A stretch of 22,841 bases of DNA from a virus, in the IMG/VR virus record IMGVR_UViG_3300026473_000782, positions 1-22,841 of that record. The stretch is one strand, 5' to 3'. Made by a program: the position numbers and the translations under genes. Under the pieces are notes generated by a model, which did not search any database, had not been told where the DNA came from, and saw nothing but the letters and a program-made list of their open reading frames with translations. The first letter of the stretch is position 1. Every line of letters starts with the position of its first letter. Shown in pieces: positions 1 through 7,425 of the stretch.

Positions 1-9
1 GGTTCTGAG

Positions 10-1512
10 ATGGCCTTTTGGAAAAAACTCACAGCCTATGTGGGCTGGAATTCAGTTCACGAGGCTGCTGGCTCAGGCCGCAGATCTCGTGTTTGGAATC
101 CTGGTGACCCGGGGGCGGTCTCGGCGATGCTGGCCACGGGCAATCAACTGCGGGTCAAGTCGCGAGACTTGGTGCGCCGAAACGCTTGGGCGGCCAACGC
201 GGTCGACAGCTTTGTTTCGAATGCAATCGGCACTGGCATCAAGCCGCAATCCTTGGTGGATGACCCCAAGTTTCGGGAGCGAATTCACGCTTTGTGGTGG
301 CAGTGGGTGGAGGAGGCAGACAGCAACAACCTCACAGATTTCTACGGCCTGCAGTCACTAGCCTGCCGGGCCATGGTCGAGGGCGGCGAATGCCTGATCC
401 GTATCCGCAATCGGCGACAAGAGGATGGCCTGAGTGTTCCGATCCAGTTGCAGATTCTGGAGCCCGAGCACCTGCCTTTGAGCCTGAACACGCTCAGCGC
501 ATCGGGTAACCCGATTCGTAGCGGCATCGAGTTTGACGCCCTTGGACGTCGGGTGGCTTACCACCTTTACCGCGAGCATCCGGGGGACCCGAGCTTGACG
601 GTCAATGGCAATGACCTGGTGCCCGTTCCTGCTGAGGAGATCGTTCACCTGTTTCGCCCACTGCGGCCAGGTCAGATTCGTGGCGAGCCCTGGCTGTCGC
701 GAGCCTTGGTCAAGCTCAATGAACTCGATCAGTACGACGACGCAGAGCTGGTTCGAAAAAAGACGGCAGCCATGTTCGCTGGCTTCATCACGCGCCAGTC
801 GCCTGAAGACCAATTGCTGGGCGAAGGCGAAGCAGATGAGTTGGGCGTAGCCATGGCGGGTTTGGAGCCAGGAACCCTGCAAGTCCTGGAGCCGGGTGAG
901 GACGTGAAATTCTCTGATCCAGCGGATGTTGGTGGCTCCTATGCGGAGTTCCTTCGGGTGCAGTTCCGTGCAGTCGCTGTGGCCATGGGTATCACCTATG
1001 AGCAGTTGACGGGCGACCTTTCGGGTGTGAACTACTCGTCGATCCGTGCCGGGCTCCTGGAATTCCGTCGCCGTTGTGAAGCCATCCAACACGGTGTGAT
1101 CGTGCATCAGATGTGTCGACCGATCTGGCGTGCCTGGATGGATGCGGCAGTGCTCAGTGGTGCGCTGGCCGCACCTGGATATGCCAAAAGCCGTCAAGCC
1201 GCCAGAGCGTGGCAGACGGCGAAGTGGATTCCCCAAGGCTGGCAGTGGGTAGATCCTGAAAAGGAATTCAAAGCCTTGCAGTTGGCCATTCGATCCGGAT
1301 TGATGAGCCGTTCCGAAGCGATTTCGTCCTTTGGCTACGACGCGGAATCGATCGACAAAGAGATCGCAGCTGACAACGCACGAGCCGATGCGTTGGGACT
1401 CGTTTTAGATACGGACCCCAGGCAAGTGGCCCGCAATGGCGCGACCAACTCGGCAGTGCCATCGCTCCCCCCTGACTCACCAAGCGCGCCTTTGGTTGAT
1501 CAGCAAACCTAA
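10..1512 (+). CDS. Phage portal protein (lambda gpB family)
   Basis: This 500-residue protein is recognised as a lambda-type portal. The family forms the dodecameric ring at one capsid vertex through which the terminase pumps DNA and to which the tail connectors attach. The N-terminal part has the usual block of basic and aromatic residues around a conserved Arg-Arg-Asn-Ala-Trp-Ala stretch (residues 56-61), followed by the mixed alpha/beta stem and clip region and a C-terminal half rich in Ala and Arg. Length is typical for the family (about 480-550). It is followed after 12 bases by the S49 protease/scaffold gene, the standard lambda-like order. Only nine bases precede the ATG, so its ribosome-binding site is cut by the window edge. 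The terminase genes should lie just upstream, outside the window. The Pro/Ser/Thr-rich last 30 residues are probably disordered. Family call is confident. Confidence 0.95.
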   Translation: MAFWKKLTAYVGWNSVHEAAGSGRRSRVWNPGDPGAVSAMLATGNQLRVKSRDLVRRNAWAANAVDSFVSNAIGTGIKPQSLVDDPKFRERIHALWWQWVEEADSNNLTDFYGLQSLACRAMVEGGECLIRIRNRRQEDGLSVPIQLQILEPEHLPLSLNTLSASGNPIRSGIEFDALGRRVAYHLYREHPGDPSLTVNGNDLVPVPAEEIVHLFRPLRPGQIRGEPWLSRALVKLNELDQYDDAELVRKKTAAMFAGFITRQSPEDQLLGEGEADELGVAMAGLEPGTLQVLEPGEDVKFSDPADVGGSYAEFLRVQFRAVAVAMGITYEQLTGDLSGVNYSSIRAGLLEFRRRCEAIQHGVIVHQMCRPIWRAWMDAAVLSGALAAPGYAKSRQAARAWQTAKWIPQGWQWVDPEKEFKALQLAIRSGLMSRSEAISSFGYDAESIDKEIAADNARADALGLVLDTDPRQVARNGATNSAVPSLPPDSPSAPLVDQQT

Positions 1513-1524
1513 CTCAGAGGACCT

Positions 1525-2913
1525 ATGAACCACATCTCGTCGATGCCACATCTGGCATCGCGAATCTTTGGCACGCCCCTGCTGATTCACCCCAGAAAGC
1601 TGGATGTGATTCTCTCGGTGATTGGCCCCCGTTTGGGGTTGGCCATGTCAGATGATTCGCAACAACTCATAAAGCACTTGGCTGCGCAGGCCCCGCCTGC
1701 CAATCCAACCTCGTTGACATCGAACATCGCAGTCATCAGCGTGTCCGGCACTTTGGTGCGGCGAGCGGCAGCGGTCGATGCGGCCTCGGGCCTGACCAGT
1801 TACTCGGCCATCAGTGCGCAGCTTGCGCAGGCGGTTCGGGATCCTGCAGTCAATGCGATCTTGCTGGACATTGACTCACCAGGCGGCGAAGCCGGTGGTG
1901 CGTTTGATCTGGCAGACCAGATCGTGGCGGCTCGGCAGATCAAACCCATCTGGGCCGTTGCCAACGACGACGCGTTCTCAGCAGCGTACGCCATTGCCAG
2001 TGCAGCCACCCGGGTCTATGTCACCCGAACTGGTGGTGTGGGCTCTGTTGGCGTGATCGCACTGCATGTGGATCAGTCCCAGCGGGACGCCATGAACGGA
2101 CTTCGCTACACGGCGGTGTATGCCGGGGACCGCAAGAACGACATGTCGCCTCATGCGCCTTTGTCTACCGATGCGGCGCAAGCCCTACAGGCCGAAGTGG
2201 ACCGGCTGTATGGCCTGTTCGTTTCGACGGTCGCAGTCAATCGAAACCTTTCTGCACAAAACGTTCAAGACACCGAAGCCGGACTGTATTTCGCACAAGA
2301 CGCGATTGATGCCGGTCTGGCCGACGTGGTCGGGACGCTTGACGACGCACTGCTTGCTCTGAGTGAAGAGCTCCAAACGAAAACGACATCCATCGCGCGA
2401 ATTCAAGGTTCGGGCCGCGAGATGGGGATCTCCACGCCCGGGCCGTCCATGAAAAGGAGCGTTTGCATGCAAAACGATGCAACCCAAACTGCCGATGGGC
2501 AGACCAACCAAGAAGAGCAACACCAACCAGCCGACCAGACAGATACTGGGCCTGCAAAAGATGGCGATGCCGCTCAAAGCACGGGTGATCAACCCGGCGC
2601 TCAGGTGCAAGCCAGTGCCGCAGCTCAAGGCCACGACATCAAGGCGGCCAGTGCCCAGGTGCTGGCCATTGCCGAGATGTGTCTTCTGGCGGGCAAGTCC
2701 GAGATGACGGCGGCCCTGATCGAGCGTGGTGTCTCAGTTGACCAAGCTCGCAAGGAGCTGTTGGCGGCCAAGGCCTCTGGCTCTCCCGAAATCTCCAGCC
2801 GCATCTTGCCCGAGGCAGGAACCCAAGCCAAGACCGAAGACAGCCCTGTCGTTCGTGCCGCGCAGCAGCGCGCTCAAAAGCAGCGTGACGCATCGCAAGT
2901 CACCCACCGTTAA
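1525..2913 (+). CDS. S49-family prohead (head maturation) protease fused to C-terminal scaffold
   Basis: A 462-residue protein of the ClpP/crotonase-like S49 (SppA) peptidase family, equivalent to lambda gpC. The protease domain spans roughly residues 65-285. Visible hallmarks are Asp-Ser-Pro-Gly-Gly (117-121), the presumed nucleophile Ser152 in a Phe-Ser-Ala-Ala-Tyr context, Gly-Ser-Val-Gly-Val (173-177), and the likely general base Lys204. The family assembles inside the prohead and cleaves scaffold and portal before DNA packaging. Residues 300-462 are Gln/Asp/Ala-rich and helical, as expected for the scaffolding part, and can also be made alone from an internal start (separate entry). The gene sits between portal and decoration protein, and a Shine-Dalgarno-like AGAGGA precedes its ATG. 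Catalytic assignment is by motif position, not by alignment. Confidence 0.94.
   Translation: MNHISSMPHLASRIFGTPLLIHPRKLDVILSVIGPRLGLAMSDDSQQLIKHLAAQAPPANPTSLTSNIAVISVSGTLVRRAAAVDAASGLTSYSAISAQLAQAVRDPAVNAILLDIDSPGGEAGGAFDLADQIVAARQIKPIWAVANDDAFSAAYAIASAATRVYVTRTGGVGSVGVIALHVDQSQRDAMNGLRYTAVYAGDRKNDMSPHAPLSTDAAQALQAEVDRLYGLFVSTVAVNRNLSAQNVQDTEAGLYFAQDAIDAGLADVVGTLDDALLALSEELQTKTTSIARIQGSGREMGISTPGPSMKRSVCMQNDATQTADGQTNQEEQHQPADQTDTGPAKDGDAAQSTGDQPGAQVQASAAAQGHDIKAASAQVLAIAEMCLLAGKSEMTAALIERGVSVDQARKELLAAKASGSPEISSRILPEAGTQAKTEDSPVVRAAQQRAQKQRDASQVTHR
2467..2913 (+). CDS. Internal in-frame start: scaffold protein (lambda Nu3-like)
   Basis: Inside the protease gene, the in-frame ATG at Met315 is preceded by AAAAGGAG at 2452-2459 with a 7-base spacer, a better ribosome-binding site than most genes here have. 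Translation from it yields a 148-residue product that is the protease's C-terminal region alone: a Gln/Asp/Pro-rich linker, then an Ala/Glu-rich helical stretch, and a basic C-terminus. In lambda the scaffold Nu3 is made the same way, from an in-frame start inside gene C, so that free scaffold is in excess over the protease-scaffold fusion. The site and frame are seen directly; the scaffold role follows from the lambda precedent and position just upstream of the decoration and capsid genes. Not proven by sequence alone. Confidence 0.75.
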   Translation: MQNDATQTADGQTNQEEQHQPADQTDTGPAKDGDAAQSTGDQPGAQVQASAAAQGHDIKAASAQVLAIAEMCLLAGKSEMTAALIERGVSVDQARKELLAAKASGSPEISSRILPEAGTQAKTEDSPVVRAAQQRAQKQRDASQVTHR

Positions 2914-2925
2914 TAGGAGAACCTG

Positions 2926-3303
2926 ATGACTGCCATTACCAATGACCTCACCTTGGGCGACCTGCTCAAGTACGAAGAGGAAAACCTGTATTCCCGTGAC
3001 CAGGTCACAGTGCTTTCTGGACAAAACCTCAAGCTCGGTGCCGTGATTGGCCGAGTCAGTGCGACCCAAAAGGTCAAAGCACTCGACCCTTCTGCAACCG
3101 ACGGTTCCGAGGTCGCGGCTGGCGTGGTGCTGCAAAGCATCGATGCCAGTGCCGCAGAAAAAACCAACGGCCTGATTGTTTCGCGTCAGGCCATCGTGGC
3201 CGATCACGCGCTCATCTGGCCTTCTGCCATCACCTCGGAAGAAAAAACCGCAGCCATCGCTCAGCTCGAAGCGATTGGTGTCCTCGTTCGCCAAGGAGTC
3301 TAA
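2926..3303 (+). CDS. Head decoration protein (lambda gpD-like)
   Basis: A 125-residue protein recognised as the lambda gpD family. The family forms trimers that sit on the three-fold positions of the expanded capsid and stabilise it after DNA filling. The sequence has the typical N-terminal arm leading to a Leu-Ser-Gly-Gln-Asn-Leu segment, a Gly-rich beta core with Gly-Ala-Val-Ile-Gly, an Ala-Gly-Val-Val-Leu strand, and a C-terminal helix followed by Leu-Val-Arg-Gln-Gly-Val. Length (gpD is 110) and position directly before the major capsid gene agree. A GGAG ribosome-binding site lies just before the ATG, and only three bases separate its stop from the capsid start. Unlike lambda gpD, the N-terminal 35 residues carry several charged residues (Lys-Tyr-Glu-Glu-Glu) that may contact the capsid. 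Confidence 0.92.
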   Translation: MTAITNDLTLGDLLKYEEENLYSRDQVTVLSGQNLKLGAVIGRVSATQKVKALDPSATDGSEVAAGVVLQSIDASAAEKTNGLIVSRQAIVADHALIWPSAITSEEKTAAIAQLEAIGVLVRQGV

Positions 3304-3306
3304 GCA

Positions 3307-4311
3307 ATGAACAATCCTTTCCAGTCCACCGCGTTTTCGATGACGGCGCTCACCGCTGCCATCAACATCCTGCCTAACCAGTTCGGCAAGCTCGATCAGA
3401 TCAACCTGATGCCTGCTCGTCCTGTGCGCTTTCGCCAAATTGCGGTGGAAGAGCGCAATGGCGTTCTGAACCTGCTGCCTACACTGCCTGTCGGTGCCCC
3501 TGGCACGGTGGGCAAGCGTGGTCGCCGCACGCTGCGCTCGTTCATCATCCCGCACATTCCGCACGACGATGTGGTGCTGCCCGAAGAAGTGCAAGGCCTG
3601 CGTGCCTTTGGTTCTGAAACCGACACCGAAACCATCGCGAATGTGATGGCCGAGCATCTGCAGTCGATGCGCAACAAGCACGCCATCACGCTCGAGCATT
3701 TGCGCATGGGCGCACTCAAGGGCGTGATCCTGGATGCGGACGGTTCGGTCCTCTACAACCTCTTCGATGAGTTCGGCATTGAGCCCAAGGAGTTCAACTT
3801 CGCGCTCAACAACGAGAAAACCGATGTCAAGAAGAAGTGCCTGGATCTCAAGCGCTACCTTGAGCTCAACCTCAAGGGCGAATACATGACCGGCGTTCGC
3901 GTGCTGGTCTCTCCGGAGTTCTTCGATCTTCTGACGGCTCACCCCAATGTGGTCAAGGCATATCAGTGGTACCAGGAGAGTCTGGCGCTGCGTGCAGACC
4001 AACGCACCGGTTTCACCTTTGCGGGCGTCACCTTTGAGGAGTATCTGGGCCAAGCATCCGATGTGGATGGCAATGTCCGCAAGTTCATCGCCTCTGGCGA
4101 AGGCCATGCCTTCCCCGAAGGCACGGTGGACACATTTGCCACGTACTTCGCACCGGCTGACTTCAACGAGACGGTCAATACGCTGGGCCAGCCCCTGTAC
4201 GCCAAGCAAGAGCCTCGTGAATTTGGTCGTGGCACGGATCTGCACACGCAGAGCAATCCGCTGCCGATGTGCCATCGCCCTGGGCTCTTGGTCAAGCTCC
4301 TGGCCAGCTGA
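3307..4311 (+). CDS. Major capsid protein (lambda gpE family)
   Basis: A 334-residue protein recognised as the lambda gpE major capsid family, an HK97-fold shell protein; lambda gpE is 341 residues. Features seen include the N-terminal arm (first 60 residues with Phe-Gly-Lys-Leu and Met-Pro-Ala-Arg-Pro-Val-Arg), an Arg-Thr-Leu-Arg-Ser-Phe stretch leading to Pro-His-Ile-Pro-His-Asp-Asp (about 78-90), the long helix with Glu-His-Leu-Arg-Met-Gly-Ala-Leu-Lys-Gly that precedes the family's beta strands, and a C-terminal segment ending in Leu-Leu-Val-Lys. It is co-transcribed with the decoration gene. Its stop overlaps the next ATG (TGATG), implying translational coupling. There is no sign of truncation or of an unusual insertion. 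Confidence 0.95.
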   Translation: MNNPFQSTAFSMTALTAAINILPNQFGKLDQINLMPARPVRFRQIAVEERNGVLNLLPTLPVGAPGTVGKRGRRTLRSFIIPHIPHDDVVLPEEVQGLRAFGSETDTETIANVMAEHLQSMRNKHAITLEHLRMGALKGVILDADGSVLYNLFDEFGIEPKEFNFALNNEKTDVKKKCLDLKRYLELNLKGEYMTGVRVLVSPEFFDLLTAHPNVVKAYQWYQESLALRADQRTGFTFAGVTFEEYLGQASDVDGNVRKFIASGEGHAFPEGTVDTFATYFAPADFNETVNTLGQPLYAKQEPREFGRGTDLHTQSNPLPMCHRPGLLVKLLAS

Positions 4312-4652
4312 TGCCACGCGATCCGTTTGCACTGGGTGTCAAGCGGCTGTTCGCAAGTTTGGGATCCCCGGCGCAGTACAGCACTGTGGCCGGGGAGACC
4401 ATCGAACTCAAGGTCATCAGCAAGGCACCGGATTCGGTACAGGAATTCGGCCAGTCACATCTGGCAATGACCTCGTATCGGTTTGACTTGCAAGCAGCCG
4501 ATGTTGCCCGGCCTCAAGAGGGCGATCGCCTGACGTGGCGGGGTGTCATCTACGTCATTCAAGGCGATGCGCTGGTCGACCGTGATCGTTTGATCTGGAC
4601 GGTGAGCGCCTACCCCTTGCCTGACTATCCCTCGACGGCGAGATCAGCATGA
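4311..4652 (+). CDS. Head-tail joining / connector protein (lambda FII-like position)
   Basis: A 113-residue protein starting at the ATG that overlaps the capsid stop (TGATG), which I prefer over the upstream in-frame ATG at 4269 inside the capsid gene. It opens with Pro-Arg-Asp-Pro-Phe and contains short beta strands, ending with a strand that includes Leu-Thr-Trp-Arg-Gly-Val-Ile-Tyr-Val-Ile. Small beta-rich proteins at this location (between major capsid and the Z/U-type tail genes) act as the head-completion or head-tail joining ring that seals the portal and receives the tail. The assignment depends mainly on size and position; I do not recognise a decisive motif. The stop overlaps the start of the following gene by four bases (ATGA). 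Confidence 0.65.
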   Translation: MPRDPFALGVKRLFASLGSPAQYSTVAGETIELKVISKAPDSVQEFGQSHLAMTSYRFDLQAADVARPQEGDRLTWRGVIYVIQGDALVDRDRLIWTVSAYPLPDYPSTARSA

Positions 4653-5320
4653 GCGTGAAATCGGGTGTGAGATTACTGGCTGCCCTGCAGGGCGATCTCT
4701 CCAAGATGATGGCGCAGGAGCTGAACTCGGCTCGGGTGGCAGTGACCACAGGCGTGCGAGAGGCGACACAAGGACTCAAGAGTGAATTGCGCTCGCAAAT
4801 CGAAGGCTCTGGTCTGGGCTCACGTCTGGCCAATACCTGGCGTGGGGAGGTGTACCCGAAGGGACGCCCCAGCTTGGGTTCGGCGGGGCTTGTGTACAGC
4901 CGCGCGCCTGTTGTCGTTGCGGCGCACGACCAAGGTGCGTTGATCCGTTCGAAGAACGGGTTTTGGCTCGCCATCCCGCTCCCTGCAGCAGGCACTGGGT
5001 CACGCGGCAAACGCATGACGCCTGGTCTGTGGGAGCGCATGCGCGGTCAACGACTGCGCTTTGTGTATCGCTCAGGCAAACCGTCGCTCTTGGTGGCGGA
5101 CAACTTTCGGGCCAAAACAGGCAAGCGCGGAGGCTTCGCGGCAGCATCTGCCTCCGCTCAGAAATCAGGGTGGGGGCTGACCACAGTCCCCATTTTTTTG
5201 TTGGTACCGCAAGCCCAACTCAAGAAGAAATTCGACATCGCCAGTGCCGCCCAGCGGTGGCAAGACAGGCTGATGGTGTTGGTCACGCAGTGGTGGCCAG
5301 AAGAAAGTTCGGACACATGA
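4649..5320 (+). CDS. Minor tail / tail-completion protein (gpZ-like position, DUF6441-like)
   Basis: A 223-residue, Arg/Lys-rich protein. It starts in an ATGA overlap with the preceding gene. The N-terminal 60 residues look helical. The middle has repeated Gly-rich basic patches and a strand pattern including Leu-Arg-Phe-Val-Tyr-Arg-Ser-Gly-Lys-Pro-Ser-Leu-Leu-Val-Ala-Asp, which I associate with the DUF6441 family of phage proteins, though from memory rather than a search. The C-terminus has Gln-Arg-Trp-Gln-Asp and ends acidic. In lambda-like genomes the protein between head-tail joining protein and tail terminator is gpZ, needed to make tails competent for joining, and this slot fits. The specific biochemical role is not evident from sequence. 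No catalytic motif or membrane segment is seen. Confidence 0.62.
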   Translation: MSVKSGVRLLAALQGDLSKMMAQELNSARVAVTTGVREATQGLKSELRSQIEGSGLGSRLANTWRGEVYPKGRPSLGSAGLVYSRAPVVVAAHDQGALIRSKNGFWLAIPLPAAGTGSRGKRMTPGLWERMRGQRLRFVYRSGKPSLLVADNFRAKTGKRGGFAAASASAQKSGWGLTTVPIFLLVPQAQLKKKFDIASAAQRWQDRLMVLVTQWWPEESSDT

Positions 5321-5321
5321 A

Positions 5322-5768
5322 ATGACGATCAAAACCAGCCAACGAGAAGCGGCGCTGGGGGCTTTGTTCACGCTGTTGGACGGCCTTCCACTGCAGCCCA
5401 GTGCCATACGCAGAAATTCATCTTTGCCTGAGCGTCTCAGCGAGCACGCTATGGTGTTCCTGCGAGATGGGGACATGACTCAGGTCGATGTCACCTTGTC
5501 GCCTGTCACCTATTTGTGGGAGCACGCGGCAAGCATCGAAATCTATGTCGCGCACCCCGAGGCATCTGCCAGAGACGCGCGCATGGATGAATTGCTTCAG
5601 GCGCTGGGAACCCTGGTCTTGGCCGATCCGACCTTGTCTGGACAGATCGACCACACCGAAGTGATGCCGCCCAAATTTGAAGACGTCACACCCGAAGGGT
5701 CTGTGGGCATCAAGGCCTGCACGCTCGACGTGGTGATGCATTACGCGAGCAGCCATCCCTTGGCCTGA
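5322..5768 (+). CDS. Tail terminator protein (lambda gpU-like)
   Basis: A 148-residue acidic protein whose start lies one base after the preceding stop. It shows an N-terminal helix (Arg-Glu-Ala-Ala-Leu-Gly-Ala-Leu-Phe), a short loop, then a sheet with an Ala-Ser-Ile-Glu-Ile-Tyr-Val strand and a helix with Asp-Glu-Leu-Leu-Gln-Ala-Leu-Gly. It ends in a strand of the form Cys-Thr-Leu-Asp-Val-Val-Met-His-Tyr. This alpha/beta pattern and size match the gpU-type terminators that cap the tail tube at its final length and provide the head-binding interface. It is placed directly before the tail tube gene, the conserved order. Confidence comes from position and secondary-structure-like pattern; no single diagnostic motif exists for this family. 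Confidence 0.75.
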   Translation: MTIKTSQREAALGALFTLLDGLPLQPSAIRRNSSLPERLSEHAMVFLRDGDMTQVDVTLSPVTYLWEHAASIEIYVAHPEASARDARMDELLQALGTLVLADPTLSGQIDHTEVMPPKFEDVTPEGSVGIKACTLDVVMHYASSHPLA

Positions 5769-5803
5769 TCGCCTCACAAACTTTAACAACCTGGAGATTC
5801 ACC

Positions 5804-6742
5804 ATGGCTCGTGCATATGGCGCGAACGCCAGCCTATTGGCTGCGTTTGAACCCACCTATGGCAACACACCGACCGGAGACTTTGGAAAGATTCCATTTG
5901 TCTCCACCACCTTGGGCTCAGAGCAAGGCCTGATTGCTAACGATCTGATTGGCCTGGGTCGAGACCCGAGTGCGCCCATCCGTGACGTGATCAAAGTCGA
6001 GGGTGACATCGTCATTCCCATTGACCTGCGAAACATCGGCATGTGGCTCAAAGCCCTGCTGGGTAATTCAGTGAGCGTTGGGGACACCGCACACACCCAC
6101 ACCTTTGTGTCTGGCAACTCAGGTCTGCCGAGCCTGTCACTGGAGACAGGACTGCCAGACATCCCGGCTTACTTCCTGGCCTCTGGTGTGATGGCCAACT
6201 CGCTGCAGGTGAAGTTCGCACGCTCTGGTGCAGCGGATGCCACCTTGGGCCTGATTGCTCAGGGTGAGGTCAAGCGCACCGCCAGCGCAGACGCGACGCC
6301 CACAACTTTGCCGATCACCCGCTTCAATCAGTTCCAGGGTTCGATCAAAAAGAATGGTCAGGCTCTGGGCAACGTAGTCGCGGCGCAGTTGACCTATTCG
6401 AACAATTTGGCGCGCATCGAAACGATTCGCTCCGACGGAAAGATCGAAGGGGCCGATCCCACGGTGGCCAGCTTGACGGGCAACTTGGAAGTGCGCTTTG
6501 CGGACACGGAATTGATCGACGCCGCGACCAACAACACCCCGCTGGAGTTGACCTTCAGCTATGTCATTGACGCCACCAAGAGTCTGACTTTCATCGCGCA
6601 TGAGGTGTACCTGCCCAAGCCCAAGCTTTCGATCTCTGGCCCGGGGGGTATTCAAGCCACCTTCGACTGGCAGGCTGCCAAGAACACCGCAGCCGGTCAC
6701 ATGCTGACCGTGCAACTCGTCAATGACGTGGTTGCGTACTGA
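5804..6742 (+). CDS. Major tail tube protein (gpV-like)
   Basis: A 312-residue protein with an almost uninterrupted beta-strand pattern, as in the tail tube proteins that stack as hexameric rings to form the DNA conduit. It begins Met-Ala-Arg-Ala-Tyr-Gly-Ala-Asn-Ala after a GGAG ribosome-binding site. Blocks with Asp-Ile-Val-Ile-Pro-Ile-Asp-Leu-Arg, Tyr-Phe-Leu-Ala-Ser-Gly, Asn-Gln-Phe-Gln-Gly and a repeated Asn-Asn-Thr-Pro-Leu-Glu-Leu strand suit the tube fold. It is longer than lambda gpV (246), which has a tube domain plus an Ig-like surface domain; here I see no clear Ig motif and think the extra length is in tube-domain loops. It lies between terminator and the G/GT chaperone, the conserved location. 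Confidence 0.88.
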   Translation: MARAYGANASLLAAFEPTYGNTPTGDFGKIPFVSTTLGSEQGLIANDLIGLGRDPSAPIRDVIKVEGDIVIPIDLRNIGMWLKALLGNSVSVGDTAHTHTFVSGNSGLPSLSLETGLPDIPAYFLASGVMANSLQVKFARSGAADATLGLIAQGEVKRTASADATPTTLPITRFNQFQGSIKKNGQALGNVVAAQLTYSNNLARIETIRSDGKIEGADPTVASLTGNLEVRFADTELIDAATNNTPLELTFSYVIDATKSLTFIAHEVYLPKPKLSISGPGGIQATFDWQAAKNTAAGHMLTVQLVNDVVAY

Positions 6743-6757
6743 ACTTAAGAGGCAAAC

Positions 6758-7108
6758 ATGCTCAAACTCAATCTGAAACGTGAGCCGTATTGGCTCGACC
6801 TGGTCCAAGGTGTGCGCATCAAAGTCAAGCCTGCGACCACTGCTCTGGTCATGGCAGCTCGCCATGCAGCGGCCCTGATCGATGGCAAAGACCACGCGGC
6901 AGCCGGAGAACGCACCGCCACCCTCATCACCGAGTTGGCCAAGGCTGCCATCTTGGCTTGGGAGGGTGTGGGTGACGAAAAAGGCAAAGCCGCAGCCGTT
7001 ACGCCCGACGGCATTGCTGCGCTCATGGAACTGTGGCCTGTAGCCGATGCCTTCGAGCGTGAATACCTGGCCGCGCTTTATCTCTTGGATGCCGAAAAAA
7101 ACGGCTGA
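6758..7108 (+). CDS. Tail assembly chaperone, unshifted product (lambda gpG-like)
   Basis: A 116-residue helical protein that begins after an AGAGG ribosome-binding site 15 bases downstream of the tube gene. It has a beta-strand start (Leu-Lys-Leu-Asn-Leu-Lys) followed by several Ala-rich helices. In siphophages this gene makes the G chaperone, which coats the tape measure protein during assembly and is absent from the finished virion. The zero-frame stop follows the heptamer at 7096-7102, so most ribosomes make only this product. The companion -1 product is listed separately. Sequence identity is too low to call orthology by eye; position and the frameshift signal carry the assignment. Confidence 0.88.
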   Translation: MLKLNLKREPYWLDLVQGVRIKVKPATTALVMAARHAAALIDGKDHAAAGERTATLITELAKAAILAWEGVGDEKGKAAAVTPDGIAALMELWPVADAFEREYLAALYLLDAEKNG

Positions 7109-7425
7109 AGGCCCGCACCGAATGGCACTTCGGTGGTGGGGCCGCGTACTGCGGGGCATGCGAGGCGACCTGTCCTGAGTGTCCGTACCAGGTGAATTCA
7201 CCCCGGACCGAAGAAGGCTGGCAGGCCCTCGCGGTGCTTGATGTCTGTTCATCCCAAGTGCGCGCTGTTCAAGGTGCAGTGCTGGGCATGGACTTCAACG
7301 CGTGGATGTCTGCCAGCCAGGCCCTGGATGCAGACCCTGCTGCCATGACCCATTTATTCCCAGCCGTCGAGGCGGGCCTGACTCAAGCGTTGAACAAACC
7401 ATCTTCGGACAACCCACATGGCTGA
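6758..7425 (+). CDS. Tail assembly chaperone, -1 frameshift fusion (lambda gpGT-like)
   Basis: Ribosomes slipping by one base at A AAA AAC (7096-7102) continue from 7102 in the -1 frame to a stop at 7423-7425, giving a 222-residue fusion: 115 residues of G, then 107 residues of the T domain. The T frame has no good start of its own before 7192, so most of it is expressed only by frameshift. In lambda the T domain binds the tube protein and brings it to the chaperone-coated tape measure. The T part here carries a Cys-x2-Cys-x3-Cys-x2-Cys group at fusion residues 132-142 (after Ala-Ala-Tyr), which looks like a zinc knuckle and has no counterpart I know in lambda gpT. The stop falls just inside the tape measure gene, whose ATG is at 7418. 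Confidence 0.86.
7096..7143 (+). promoter_or_regulatory. Programmed -1 ribosomal frameshift signal
   Basis: The heptamer A AAA AAC at 7096-7102 is in the correct phase (GAA AAA AAC in the zero frame). After a 7-base spacer, a two-part stem follows: GGCCC at 7110-7114 pairs with GGGCC at 7139-7143, and CACCGAA at 7116-7122 pairs with TTCGGTG at 7129-7135 across a 6-base loop. Only a small internal loop separates the two helices. The zero-frame stop TGA at 7106-7108 lies in the spacer. Slippery site, spacer and structure together match the G/GT signals of tailed phages. Confidence 0.9.

Noticed and set aside
2734-4332. Long open frame on the minus strand (532 codons) across the capsid region
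   Set aside because: It lies wholly antisense to the protease, decoration and capsid genes, has no ribosome-binding site, and its composition is what a high-GC coding strand gives by reflection.
5190-5325. Possible slippery T TTT TTG at 5194-5200 in the 4649-5320 gene, with a -1 frame open to 5325
   Set aside because: Phase is right but I see no clear downstream structure, and the extension is hardly longer than the zero-frame end; chance is the simplest account.
6137-7252. Minus-strand open frame (371 codons)
   Set aside because: Antisense shadow of the tail tube and G genes; no recognisable protein features.
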